Shown piece by piece: positions 1 to 13,747 of a DNA stretch of 64,000 bases; the stretch's first letter is position 1; each line of letters begins with the position of its first letter. The stretch spans positions 18,397,443 to 18,461,442 of the forward strand of contig NC_135226.1 of NCBI RefSeq assembly GCF_052324685.1. The letters run 5' to 3'. The DNA is from Brachyhypopomus gauderio. Lineage: Eukaryota > Chordata > Actinopteri > Gymnotiformes > Hypopomidae. A program made the position numbers and the translations under genes. The notes below the pieces were generated by a model. It was not told the origin of the DNA and searched no databases. It was given only the letters and a program-made list of their open reading frames with translations.

Positions 1-225
1 AACAACAAAAAACACAGAGCAGGTTGGCACTGTCATATCGGTTCAGGTGGAATATTTGTGGGATCTCTTGACATCAATTAGAATTTCACAGTTGGTAATT
101 ATGCAGTATTACCTGAAATAAGTACATCTGTAATGGTTTAGACCTAGTCTGACTTGTTTGTACATGCCTGCCTCATCCTTTGCTTAGTGTGAGCACTTCA
201 GCCTTGATATCTCTGCTTTCATTTG

Positions 226-532
226 CCTGCCTGTGTGTGTGTGTCTGCCTGTGTGTGTGTGTCTGCCTGTGTGTGTGTGTCTGCCTGTGTGTGTGTGTCT
301 GCCTGTGTGTGTGTGTCTGCCTGTGTGTGTGTGTCTGCCTGTGTGTGTGTGTCTGCCTGTGTGTGTGTGTCTGCCTGTGTGTGTGTGTCTGCCTGTGTGT
401 GTGTCTGCCTGTGTGTGTGTGTCTGCCTGTGTGTGCGTGTCTGCCTGTGTGTGCGTGCGTGCGTGTGTCTGCCTGTGTGTGCGTGCGTGCGCGTGTCTGC
501 CTGTGTGTGCGTGTGCGTGTCTGCCTGTGTGT
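226..532. repeat. 18-bp minisatellite built on (TG)n
   Basis: A unit of about 18 bp (TGCCTGTGTGTGTGTGTC) is repeated roughly 17 times, with drift to GTGCGTGCG at the 3' end. Because 18 is a multiple of three, every frame stays open and gives artificial Cys/Val repeats on one strand and Thr/His/Gly repeats on the other. None of these frames has the features of a gene. Confidence 0.95.
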
Positions 533-1427
533 AACTGGACGGGTGACAAAGTTTATTATCTGTCTGGGTGATTCCAGGCCGACTCCCCTAGACCTCCTAG
601 TTCGTCATGTATTTCCTTTTAAAAAATCACATGAAAACTTCTCTTAAATTCACTCGAACCTGCAAAACCCTAAAACTCTATTCCAAATACCTTTTTAGTT
701 ATGAATCTAAATTTGGCCCTCTGAGCTAAATTTAATTATTTTTGCAGTTCTTCTGTACATATATTCGCCAATTGCTTATTTCTCAAAGGACTGGGTTGAA
801 ATTTGTACAACATCCAAGAAACTCTAAGGAGACGATCTGTAACATACATTCATGCAGATTTGTTGCTGGCTGATTTACAGTAGTCAGTTTTAATAAACAT
901 AAATCGAACATATAACATAACAAATATGATTATTTGATTAATTAAGAATGAAGAAAATCCTCTACTCGTTTTCACTTTCTTCCAACACACATTTTATTTC
1001 ATTTTGTTTCTGTCTAATATAGTTATCACATCTAGTTATGTGGTGCTGCATAAAAAAATGAGTGACGGAGCTTTTGCAAAATGTATAGCTTTCGGAAAAC
1101 CTATTTTGAAGATATTTTGACTATATTTTTCCCAATAAGTATTGCTACAATTTTGTTTGTGGGAAATTGTGACTTTGCATTGTTGATTATATAAATGAAT
1201 CAAAGAAGTCATATTGCTCCATCATTACATTTCTTTCTGTAAATTATAATTTCTTACACTTGTAATGGTGGACAGAGTCTTAGGCACACATATAAACATG
1301 ACAAATAGAAATTGCATTGACGCTAAGAAGAACAAGTGGGATGGAAGTTGAAAACAAGTGCGTGTGAAGAAAGCTGCATCTCCCCAACAGCACCACCGGT
1401 GATGTTAGTTCATCTGCAGCCAGACCA

Positions 1428-1602
1428 GTCAGTTCTCAACGTCAGTGGTTCCTCGTCAGTTCTCAACGTCAGTGGTTCCTCGTCAGTTCTCAACGTCAGT
1501 GGTTCCTCGTCAGTTCTCAACGTCAGTGGTTCCTCGTCAGTTCTCAACGTCAGTGGTTCCTCGTCAGTTCTCAACGTCAGTGGTTCCTCGTCAGTTCTCA
1601 AC
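1428..1602. repeat. 27-bp minisatellite, about 6.5 near-identical copies
   Basis: The unit starting GTCAGTTCTCAACGTCAGTG has an exact 27-bp period from 1428 to 1602, with no visible divergence between copies. Such homogeneity suggests recent expansion or ongoing gene conversion, so the copy number is probably polymorphic. The open frames across it are a by-product of the 27-bp period. Confidence 0.95.
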
Positions 1603-2101
1603 TCGGCCAAACTTGAATGATGAACTTGTCCGTTAGTGTAGGTGGTCTTGTGACCGTTTCCCTCTTATAGGATCTCCAGTGGAGCAGGACTACGTGAGCT
1701 CACAGTCTCATCCAGCTCCTTAATGATTTCATTAATTTGGCTTGCATTCCTTTATACTTCTGAGTATGTAGCAATTAATTCTGCAATCAGCCCAAACCCG
1801 TTTCAAGTAGCATTGGTCCAGACTTGCTTTATTGTTTTCTAATAGTACCAGTCAGTGTTGGAATACTGTCACGTATTGAGTTAATTTTTTAACCCTAAAA
1901 TGAAGCCACGGAACATAATCAATACATATTGATCCTTTAGGTTTAGTTCAGTATGAAATTTCACTCAATCCACTGGAGAAACGGGCAGGTGCTGAGGGTC
2001 AGAATACACACACAAAGAAATGGAAAGTGCTTAAATTTAGCTCAGGGGGCCAAAATTCATGGATTTTCTTGAAGAAAGATAAAGGGGGGAAAATCAATGA
2101 C

Positions 2102-2160
2102 ACTGGGAGGAGTGGGTGAACTGGGAGGAGTGGGTGAACTGGGAGGAGTGGGTGAACTGG
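2102..2160. repeat. 18-bp tandem repeat, 3 copies
   Basis: ACTGGGAGGAGTGGGTGA is repeated three times, followed by a partial copy. It lies in the pafah1b1 intron about 430 bp before the first visible exon. Confidence 0.9.
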
Positions 2161-2586
2161 TGAAGAATGACCCATTTGAGCTGTTCCACAGCACTGGGTT
2201 TGATGTGAAATAGTAACCAAGGTTAAAGTGCAGTGTTCTTTTTAATCTTGGGGTTTTTCAGTCTGGTATTGGGTGAACCACAGAGCCACAGACCCCTTTA
2301 CACAGTCAGTGATGCACTACAGTGCCATTAGTGTATCATCTCAAAGAGCTTCAGTAGATTGTGTTAATGTTCTTAATGGGGATTTTTAAACGCATGTGTG
2401 ATATGTGCACCATTGTTCTCAAGGACCTCTAAGAATGCTGTTTGTAGGCTTTCTGCTCCGGTGAAGTGTCTGTGTGTGTGTGCACGTCCGTGACTCTTAC
2501 TGAGCCCTCCTCAGTGTTTTACTGAGCTCTATATAAACACACACACACAATGCCCATTCCTCTTACTCCTTCTGTTTGCTTTCCAG

Positions 2587-3634
<1,048 letters not shown>

Positions 3635-4053
3635 TCTCGCCTGCTGGACACCACAGCTACCGCGCCCCCGTAATCCTGACCCATTCCTCCCCTACTCCGT
3701 CTCTTCTGGATGCACTCGACCCAATGGCTCTGGTTCAATAACTCTTGTCCTTTTATGTAAATTATTCAGGATGTAGATTGAGCTATTAAATGTTACACAT
3801 GCAAACACACATACATGCGCACACACACACACACACGCACACAAAAAGTATTCTTGCATGGTGAATCCAACATTGTATACTGTAAATTTACATAACATTG
3901 TCTAGAAGTACCATAGGTTTAACACGGGCTGAACTTTCATTCAGCCTACCGAAGGCATAAACTGACGGGGTTAATGTAGGGCACTATACTGATAAATTAT
4001 GACGCATTGTCCTTGTTTGTCCTATTTTTCCTTCTTCCCTTCCTGAATAATTC

Positions 4054-4084
<31 letters not shown>

Positions 4085-4379
4085 ACTTTGGATAACTGTT
4101 TTTGTTTTCTGTTTTGTTTTTTCCTATCACTGTTGTGGTCTGTTGGTGCCTAGCTTGATGGGGTGGGGGGGGGGGGGGGGGGGGGGTGGAGACGACGAAA
4201 AGGAATACCTATAATCCTTAGACGGCAAATTGTCTATGGGGCTTGTTTTCAGAATAATCTGTAGCTTTGTAACATCATTTCTGAAGTGTGCTTACCATTC
4301 TCTTATTGTGGGCCTACGTCTTCTAACAGCTACATCCCAGAATGAGTCAACCCATCGTCTTGAAACGTTAGGGAATAAA
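3635..4379 (+). other. pafah1b1: pafah1b1 3'UTR (minimum extent)
   Basis: Sequence after the TGA at 3632-3634 is the expected 3'UTR. The first good polyadenylation hexamer, AATAAA, is at 4374-4379, and another is at 4600-4605. Lis1 transcripts in other vertebrates have 3'UTRs of several kilobases, so the true end may be further right, possibly as far as about 6.4 kb. A 22-base G run lies inside at 4165-4186. Confidence 0.5.
4165..4186. repeat. poly(G) tract, 22 bases
   Basis: This is an uninterrupted run of 22 G after GGGT. It is one of several poly(dG:dC) tracts of 18-26 bases in the window; others are at 10697-10717, 24573-24598, 26318-26339, 57676-57700 (C) and 59021-59038. Confidence 0.95.
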
Positions 4380-7300
4380 TATTTGTATACTTGACAAGAA
4401 ATTTCCTACTGGAAAACAATCCCTAGATATGTTGTGGTCCTGATTGGCTGAGAGGAGAACCTTGCTCGCCAGTCTATAGACTACAGTTCCCATCTACTCC
4501 ACATGCCAGTCTATAGACTACAGTTCCCGTCTACTGCACACACCAGGTTGAATAGTGGGCACCAAGATGTATTCTTTAGTTTATTTTTTACCCCCATAAA
4601 ATAAAGCCATGTATATAGATTTGCAAAAAACCTTTGTGAAGATTTTCACCCCGTGTTGGTTTTTGTCTTCAGAAGCACTTGACAAGTGTGTTATAAACAA
4701 CAGAAGTGTTGCCCATAAAGTGCTTGAGTTTGGCCATTGGGTGTTCTGACTATGTACTGCGAGTTTAAAGAGCTCCTGTTCACCGCGTTGATGTGAGTTT
4801 GTGTTTCTACTCTGCAAGAATCATGTAGACGTACCATTTTAAATCGTCTTGTCGCCCCCTAGACAGATAACACTGAGGAATTTCTGCAGAGCGGGTGTTC
4901 CTGTGCATTGCAAAAGTAGCCCTCAGTTTTCACCCAAGACGCAGAACATGACCAGGGCTCAAGGTGTTTCCCAGCAGTTTGTAAAGGATGTGCAAAGATG
5001 TTCTTGAAAGTGAAAGCTGTTTCTACATAGAGGAGGGGCCAAATGACATATTGGCAGTATCCTTGAAGTGATGAAATCTGAGCTAATTTTGCCCATGTAG
5101 GAAACTGAATTCTGTATTGACTGACAGGTTAATGGGGATTTTTGTTTGTTTTTGTTTGTTTGTTTGGTTAAAGGAACCTATTGAAATGCTAGTAGCAGTT
5201 ATGCTGTTGTTAGCCTGTGCTCTCCGTAGAAAGGCTTGTTGGAAGCTTCTACTGTGAGGGGGGTTTTGGCTTGGTGGACCACAGCTGATCTGCCTTAACA
5301 TGGCACTGTGGGCCCGGAGAGGAGCACTGGTGATTTGTGAAGCTCCCAGCAGGATCACACCACAGGTGTTCAGGCCATTACTCCTGTCTCCGCAGGTGCA
5401 CATTCTCTCTCGTCCGTCTTACATTCTGTGTGAGTAAATGTTAAACACGGACACTATGGGACATTATTAAATGGATCCCCGAATTGGAGAAAAACCATTC
5501 CATATCTTGTTTAAAAATGAAACAAATAGAAACCTGCCTGTCTTTTGGCAGAAAATGTAAAGTTTAAAAAGAAAAAAAAAAAAGTAACTTGCACATCCCT
5601 GCTCTTGTTAGACCTTCGGTTGCACCTGACTGAAGGTTAAAGCGATTTAAGACATTAATAAATGCATAAGCAAATATCATTTTAATTAGCTTTTTTCATT
5701 ACAATGCAATTATATAATAAAGAATTCCACTGCTTAACCAGTCTGTTATCTAGCGATTTCCTATTGTGTGTACTGGCTGTACCTGCTGCTGTTGGGGTGG
5801 GGTGGGGAGGGGGGGGTTGTGACAAAAAAACAAAAAAAAAGAAAAAAACATTGATGGTAACTAGTCTGAGATATGTACCTGTCAACTTAGCACTACTGCA
5901 TGTAACCGCACTGAAGGTTGAGCTGTCTGGTGGGGTCAGCGGTGATTCAGGTAGCACTGAACTTAATGATTAATCTCAGGCTGTCCTGCAGTGTCTTAAC
6001 TAGGTAAAAAATGTCAGGTATGTTGCTTCCATGATAGTTAATTAAAGAAAACTCCAATTCTGTCACCCCTGACTGGTAAAGGGAATATCTGTGTATAGTA
6101 TATAGTGCAGTGAACTAATGACTCCAGACACTGGCGCCCTACCAGATAGGTCAGCTGGCATGATAACTGAAGAACTCGGTATGTGGTTGTAGGCAGACTG
6201 GTCTGTATGTTGTGAAGGAGGTTGACACCTCTGTCTTTCTATAGTGATGGGATTGCTGCAGACTGAGGGAGAAGTGCCCGCCTCTAAACACCATTGATGC
6301 CTCTTGCAAAGAAAGAGAAAAAATGGTACAGATTACAATCGTTAAATCAACTTGCTTTCTTGTACCTCTGTATTGTAAATAAGTGTTCAGTGGGACATAC
6401 GGTGACCCCTGGGATGGGGGTGGGGGGGATTTATTTTTTTGGTACTTGAAGCAAGTTCAAACTACACCAAAGGGTGGACTATATCCATAGAGATTTAGTC
6501 TAAACTGGGATTGGACCTAAACCATAAAAAGCAGGGATTTGAGGGTGAACATCCTTACTGGACAGACCTCTCTTCCAGCGCGTGATATTACAGTATAACT
6601 CAGAAATCCTGCACCGTTAAACCCCGCTAGGTCACACTGGATGTAATCCATCCGTCTCCCAGATTATTTTGATCATGCTCATGGTGTCCGCCGCTGATGC
6701 TCAGCAAAAAAAAAAAAGAAGCCATCGTTGAAAAGCACTACTCCCTCTTGACTGGCATACTTAAAGTTTCCATAGGGCCATAGGTCTAATGCAAAATCAA
6801 AGACTAGAAGAAGAATGGGGTATAAACATACACCCACCAAGCGTTTCCTGGTCTGACAAGGGAAAGTGACCAGGTTCTTAATTGCGTGAACAGGGGCTTC
6901 AATATGCTTCTATGTGCCCTACAAGAAAATCACGTTTGCCATTCACGGGTCCCAAGCAATCCCAACGCTGCACACGCCGGGTGGACTGATGTACATAATG
7001 TGTGGGTCCGTCCTGCAGGCCCGAGCTCGCGCCTCTCTCCGCTGTCCCGTGAGCGGGGGCGCGAGCCCTCCGAGCTCTTAACGGGACTTTTGCTTTCGTG
7101 TCATCACCGTTCACACGGCCAATTGTTAACAATATATCTGGTTGTCATTATTGTTTGCAACATAATTAAAGGAAAAAAGAAAATGTCGGTGGTGTAATCT
7201 CTCTTTATGGTTCCGCTCGTCATTGCGTCGATAATATGATTGCTCACGTCACTTAAACACTCAAGTTCGTGTCAGTTTAGTATCTTAATGAAATGTGCTG

Positions 7301-7560
7301 CACGTGGATGACGGGCAACCAGAAGGTGAGTTTGGGAGAAGTAACAAGTGAGATTAAATTCGTAATTCCACAGTAGTTTGAGCATCCTACACCCTGACCA
7401 GAGACACTTCGTGGCGTACATACTTCATAGAAAATACATACTTTAATTCAGGAAAGGCGCTGGATAGCAAAGACAATAAGAATTTTTAGAAACGACTCAT
7501 GAAACAAAAATAAACCTTATAGCTGCATAACGTGCAAGATATCTTTTATTTAAGTTTTTT
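4380..7560. other. Intergenic, or extended pafah1b1 3'UTR
   Basis: I see no coding exon on either strand. There is a 37-bp-period imperfect duplication at about 4468-4541, in which CCAGTCTATAGACTACAGTT occurs twice; that core contains a small inverted repeat. Oligo-A and G-rich tracts occur at about 5800. The open frames here are short and show no family resemblance. Confidence 0.5.
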
Positions 7561-7599
7561 AATGCTTACATAGATTACAGTGCATTAGTGTGGAACGTG

Positions 7600-7720
7600 G
7601 TCGGGGGGAGTTACGTCAAAGTTTGATGTCGGCGCGCGCCCGTGCACGTGAACGCGCCCGCGCCAATGCGGAACAAACAACGTTGATCCAACGTGGGTCG
7701 TGGACGAGCGACTCCGCAGG
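7600..7720 (+). promoter_or_regulatory. mettl16: Putative mettl16 promoter (CpG-rich, inverted GC boxes, CCAAT)
   Basis: A short CpG-rich island (GGCGCGCGCCCGTGCACGTG and CGCGCCCGCGCCAATGCGG) contains a CCAAT motif at 7663-7667. It is bordered by AT-rich DNA and lies about 450 bp upstream of the mettl16 ATG. The human gene has a non-coding first exon, so the TSS and a small leader intron may lie between here and 8109. This is inferred from composition only. Confidence 0.4.
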
Positions 7721-8108
7721 TACAACATATGGAGATTAATCACACGCGTTCGCTTCATGTGTTGCGACACTACTTTATAAAACACACCGTAGTGGTAGTT
7801 TCATGCATTCGGTCTAGTTAGCTCTTGAAATCATAATAGTCTGCCATAGTTTAGCATGTTTAAGCTAGGTGGCTAAGTTAACTAGCCCAACTACTTCGCT
7901 AGCTCGGCTAACTCCTTCTTTGCGTTTTTGAATATTTGCATGTTTAATGCGATTGACATTACACATTATTTTACAAACAAATGGCAAGCAAGGCTTTTAT
8001 TTTCTTATCTGATTAAATGGGACTATAGTTCATGAGTGTTTGTATTGGTGTGCATTGTGGCCCTGATGTTTTGCACTGTTTGTAAAGTGCGACAGTGTGA
8101 GAAGAGGA

Positions 8109-11100
8109 ATGGCTCTGAATAAATCCATGCATCCTCGGAACCGGTACAGGGACAAGCCACCAGACTTCACCTACCTGGCCTCCAAATATCCAGACTTTCA
8201 GAAACACGTGAAGACCAGTTTGATCGGCCGGGCCTCGTGAGTAACAGTTCCCCCCCATAAGTGTGTTGGACATGGCTGACAGGTTTCACTCAACTATATT
8301 GTCGCTGGTGTTCATATTTTTGAGTAATGAATAAAACTGTACATCATGCACAGGGCCGGAGTGGGACACTTTTTCAGCCTGGGAGTTATATGCCCAAATC
8401 CGGCCCAATATTATTTTTCCCTCCCAATCGGCCCAAAATATAGAGATTGACATGAGCCGGCCCATCGGGAATCCTCTGGAGTCTCTCGATTAGCCACTCC
8501 GGCTCTGATCATGCATCAATAAAACATCGCAATATCTCCATTCTCATTACATCTTGGTACATGCTTAGTACTGACCTTGCCTAGAGGGACACACCTCTCT
8601 GCAGAGGACATTAAGGTCTCCAAGCCAGCCGTCCAGCCTGTGAGAGAAGGAGACGGTGATGATCTCTGCTCTGCTGGGTCTACGGCTGCTGGTTTGAGGT
8701 GCTGCAGGGCTGATGTCAAAGTCGATGAGGGAATCTCCCTCGCTGCGGGGCCTGGCCAGCTGTCTGTCTCCGTCTGGAGTACAGCATCTGCATAGCCTTA
8801 GGCTTTACACACACACACACACACACACATTTTTAAAGACTCACTCGTGGTTGTTAGTGAGACTGTTTGTTTGCCTTCAACTGGCAGCCAACTGTATTCG
8901 CTCGTGGAAATTGAAACCTCTGATTCATTTTCTGAACACTGCGAGGTTCTCTCTCTCTCTCTCTCTCACTGCCACAAAGCTCTGAATGGTGCATGAGAGG
9001 TACTGGTAATTGGGACCCCTAGTGATCTCGGATTCACAGGCGTGTTGCTCAGGCAGTGTGCTCTGTGCCTCGTTAGGCTCAGAGAAGAACCCCCCCTCCC
9101 CCTCAGGGTGGTATCACTGTTGGGGTGACCTGAGATTTCACATGCTGCAAATTTATAGAAAATGTTGGTCTCTTTTGTCCTTCCTACATGTTGTATTCGT
9201 TTCCGATGTGGCTTTAAGTGTAGCTAGAAAGCACCATGTTTGTATTGTGTGCAGTTATGATTCACTAAGAACTCCAAATTTAAATTATTTTGAAAATACT
9301 GTGGTAACAGTTGTGATGTGTATTATGTTGTGTACTATATTCTAGGTTCTTTGAAATTGTCATACAACATTTACACTAGTGAGATAACGGATACATGAGA
9401 ACATGTATCCCCAGTACCATAACACCCCAGTACCATAATTGCTCATTTTCAGTCATAACCGGGGATATATTGTTGTGTTGATCTTAGCTATAGCAGGTTT
9501 ACAAGTGGGGGGGGGAAAACACATTTTTAATACTCCTCCATTTTTAATCTGTGGGTTCTTGACAGCATATTACACATCACCTCATAAAACTGCTTCTCCT
9601 TTGTTGAGCTCGGTTTGCCGCCTAATTTTTCAGGCTGCTTCTCTGTCATCTCGCGACGCCTCAGTGCAATCGAGGAGAGAATAAAGGCTGCTGAGCCGTG
9701 GAGATCACCACAGACACCTGAGCACCTGGAGAGGTCCGGCTGTGAGCGCGTCCCTCGCAGTGTTACCCCCCCCCCTCCTCCTCCTCTTTATCTTCCCTCT
9801 GGCTCGGCTGTGCTGTCAGGTCCGGCTGCCGAGGGCCCTTATTGAAGCTCAGTGTGAAACGGACCAGGTGTGGCGGGCCTCTCCCTCTGATTCCCCAGTA
9901 ACGAGGCTCTGGTGGCTGCCTGCCGCGGCCTGGCACGGTGATCTAATTAGCGGGGCCGCCCGCCTCTCGGCCACCGCTCCGTCGGCCGTGGCCTCTTCCC
10001 CGGGACCGCCGGCTACACGTGGCAGCGGGATCGCCGTGTCCGCCGGCCTCGGAGATGGAGATCTTCTACCTGGAGTCCTCGAAACGCACGTTGGCTCCTC
10101 ATGTATAATGAATGCTGTTGAGCTCCCACAATCCCCCCTCGCCTGTTTCCAGGGCTCACACTGATGGTCTTGACCCAGATCTGGGTCAGATGCATTTATT
10201 ATAATATATTCCAGGTCTTTCCTGAGATCATTATACCAAAAGGGTCCTAGAACTTAGCAGCTCACCAGTGTAACCCCAGTTTTACAGATTTTGGTGCATA
10301 TTTATTGACATCGCAAATGCATAAAATCATGCATATACGATTATGTGTTTATTATGCACTGTTTTACACACCCTTTTCATTTGGACGTGAATCTGAGGCG
10401 TTTCTCGAGACTGCATGTCTTTGGGGGATTTCTCTGGTGCGGTGGGGTGTGCTGTGTTCACACGTCTCAGACGGGTTTTTAGCAGGCTGTTGTCACGGAG
10501 CGTCTCCACCCAGCAGCTGGGTCCCCGTAGCCGCTGCGCTTTGCCGTGCGCGAGTTTTGAACTAGCCCTGCGCGCGCAGCCGCTCATCTCTTTGTCAGGA
10601 CGGTCTGGTCGGGCAGAAAATGGCATTGTGTACATGTAGATGCATTCGGTGTGCTGGCAGGTGTTGGTGTGTAAGTGTGTCGGGATGTGTGGGCGTGGGG
10701 GGGGGGGGGGGGGGGGGAGCTGCCTAAATGCTCCCGGCATTCTTAACAGGTGCGAGTCTGAATCCACCCCCTCCACCCACTACACCACCCTTCTGGCTAC
10801 GTCTTTGTCTCTATCTCTTTCTCATTTTTAGACACACTTTTTCTTCCACACACACACATTTGCTCACTCTCCCCAGATGAGAACACTTTCCTCTCTAAAA
10901 TGCTAATAATAATAATACATTTATACTAATCCTTTTCTTAACCAGGTCTTCAGAGCGCACTTGCACAAGTTAGTTCTCTGCTTTGGGATTTGCACAGCTA
11001 ATAAAGTCTTTGGGACGCACTTTAAAATCTTTAGCCCGCTCATTGAGAGTTAAACACTCCTCACCGCTACGGGCTTGGCTGTGCTTCAGAGATAAGCTTT

Positions 11101-12517
11101 CTTACATTTTTTTTTGTGCTAAGCGTCTTCGGCAGGCGTTGGGAAGATGGGGTTAATCTGCAGAGACGGCACTTCTTACGGGGGAAGGGTAGCCCAGGAG
11201 ACGGGACAACCATAGCAGCTCCGCCTTCAAACTTCAGCTGGACGTGCTGTGGAGAGAGAGGGGGACGATTTGGTCCACAGATGTCATCCACTGGACAAAA
11301 TTAAGGGAGAGATGAGATTAAGAGGCACAAAAGCAGTGCGGTCGCGTCCGTTACTGGCGTGCGGGCGGGCGGCCCTCGCAGGGGAGCATTAAAAATTCAG
11401 TTCGGGGTGACATTTAGCGTTCGGTCTGCTTTCACCCCAGAGAAAGACGCGGAGCGGTTTGGGAGTCGAGGGGAGGAGCGTTCAACTCCAGAGGAGGCGG
11501 CTGGTGATCGGCTGCATTATTGATGCCGGGGGGGGGGGCATCCCAGCAGAGTCCTCTCGCCCAGAACCAGGGACGTGATTGAGGGTCTCATCACGGGCTC
11601 ACTGTGCGAGTGAGTGACGCGGCCGGTATCAGGGTCGCCGCTGCTGGCCCGATCCACTCCACAGGCGGGCCAGCACGTTTCTCCTGGACCTTCCCGACAT
11701 CGTAGCTGCTTAGAAGATGTGTGATTAGCTATTAGCTGTGATCGTGGATAACAGCGAGGCGGTTTTGTCGCACGGTTTACATACATATATAAAAAAACAA
11801 AAGGAAGCTGGAACAGGTAGGAGTGCGGAGATGGTGTCCTTCAGGAACGGAGATTTCAAGTACTTAAGAGTCGAGAACTGATGGCTGATGTAACTTGGCT
11901 GCTTGCGAGACGCTTTGGTGTTCGGTTTGCAGGTTTTACCCGGTAGGACACGTCTTTTGTCCTGGAGACGCCTCAGGTTGTTGGACAGGTTGTGAAGGTG
12001 ACCTTGTGGCTAGCGACTCTGGAGCGCAGAGCTATTGTTTATAAGTCCGCACCCTTCTGTTCGGTGAGTGGCACACTGGCTGGTGTCTCTCACCTCTGTG
12101 GGAGAGACCCAACACGCACTAGAGAGACCCAACACGCACTAGAGAGACCCAACACGCACTAGCCTCAAATGCTGCCGTCGCTGACCTGGGTCCTTTCGCG
12201 TGGCTCTCTGCCGAACGCAACACGTCCGAGCGAGAGTCGATCCTGTCGGCGCTCCCCGCGTCGCCGCAAACCGGCTCCACTCGGCCTCTTCGCCGGTTCC
12301 CCCGTCTTCGTTCTCGTGAGCGACGGCACACGCACTCGGCGATGCTCACGCCTCTCGCACTTTCGCCAGCCATCGCCGTGGAGACGGAGGGCGGGGCAGC
12401 TAGCGTTCGCCTCAGAATACGAATCGCGGCCTGGCCGAGCTAACGGAAGAAAAACAAAGTCTCGGCTACGTGTCAGTTGTACGTAACACAAGGTCTAAGT
12501 GTCTGTTGTTTTCTTAT

Positions 12518-12555
<38 letters not shown>

Positions 12556-13708
12556 GCGGCTGTTTCTGTGCCGCCCCCCCCCCCCCCTATTATTCTTTAA
12601 GCAGTTACCATGGCAACCATCAATGGCCACCTGATTCATATTTAATTCAGGCTGTCACCTCCAAGGTCACATTCATAGATTAATGCACGTGGCTAAAATA
12701 CTAGATTAATTCCAGCTAATGTGACTGCCACTTTTGCTCGAATTTGTTGAAATCGACAAAGGAATCTGTTTAAAATTTAAAACTTAGCTTTTAAAGAAAC
12801 GTCCCCCCCCCCCCCCCACACACACACACACACACACACACATGTGCACGTGCAGATCCTTATCACTGACAGGTATTTGTCTGGGGGGTGTGTGGGGTGG
12901 TGGGGTGTGGAGGGGGGGGGGGGTGTGTGTGTGGGTTTGGGGGGTGGTGTGGAGGGGAGTGTGTGTGGTGGGTGTGTGTGATCAGGGCTGGATCATTCTC
13001 ACGTCTTGCTCCCAGTAGGAGAGAGAATGTGCCATCAGCACATCAGTTACTATGTTTTGACCTTTTTCCCGTGTGGGAGAGTAACAAATGAAAGCCTCGC
13101 TTTCTTCCAGCGCTCAATCATCATCGTTATCTACGTTATCCCTCATCTTTAAACGTAGCTTCTAGTTCGAAATCAAGCCACTGCTCTTTATCTTTTCTGA
13201 AGCTTATTGTGCGTGAATTTGGTGCAGGCAGGTCTGATTTGCATTCTGCGGCCGTTTTCAGGATGTATTCGCCCGCTGGTCTGTTTTTAGAAGCGTGCTG
13301 GTTTAAGTGAGTTTTCCTGTCAGTATTCCTGCGCCTTCAGCCCCTCCTCCCCAGGAAGCTCTTCCTGACGCCTCTCCTGACACATTCCCAGTTTCTGGGA
13401 CCGCAACACCTCCGGTTTGGGATCCGGCTCGCTGCCAACTCTGACAGTTCCAGCTTTCTCCTAATATTTAATTGCTGGGAAAGGGAGAAAAAAAGACATT
13501 TGTTGCATTCAAAATGATGTGCATGTGTAAACCAAGATTCTCCATGATGTAGAGTGGTGTGTTGGTGTTGTTTGTGGGGGGGGTCTCCCATCACTTTCCC
13601 ATCAAGGCCTGTCCTGTGATAAAACAGCGTTTTACATGCCATGGCTTGAATTCATGCTCTCATGCTGAGACCCACGGTGCGCCCGCACACGCACACACAC
13701 ACAGATGT

Positions 13709-13747
<39 letters not shown>

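Larger units (their letters stand above)
1..2586. other. pafah1b1 intron sequence (no coding exon seen)
   Basis: This stretch lies 5' of the first recognisable pafah1b1 exon and is inferred to be intron of that gene. I see no WD40-type exon on the plus strand and no plausible gene on the minus strand. It is AT-rich between about 600 and 1330 and holds three tandem repeats (about 226, 1428 and 2102), listed separately. The acceptor of the next exon is preceded by a pyrimidine-rich tract ending ttccag. The upstream exons of the gene must lie outside the window. Confidence 0.6.

Noticed and set aside
180..647. Long open frames across the (TG)n minisatellite (Cys/Val-rich proteins)
   Set aside because: They are open because the unit length is a multiple of three. 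All frames on both strands are open, and there is no start context, domain or splice support.
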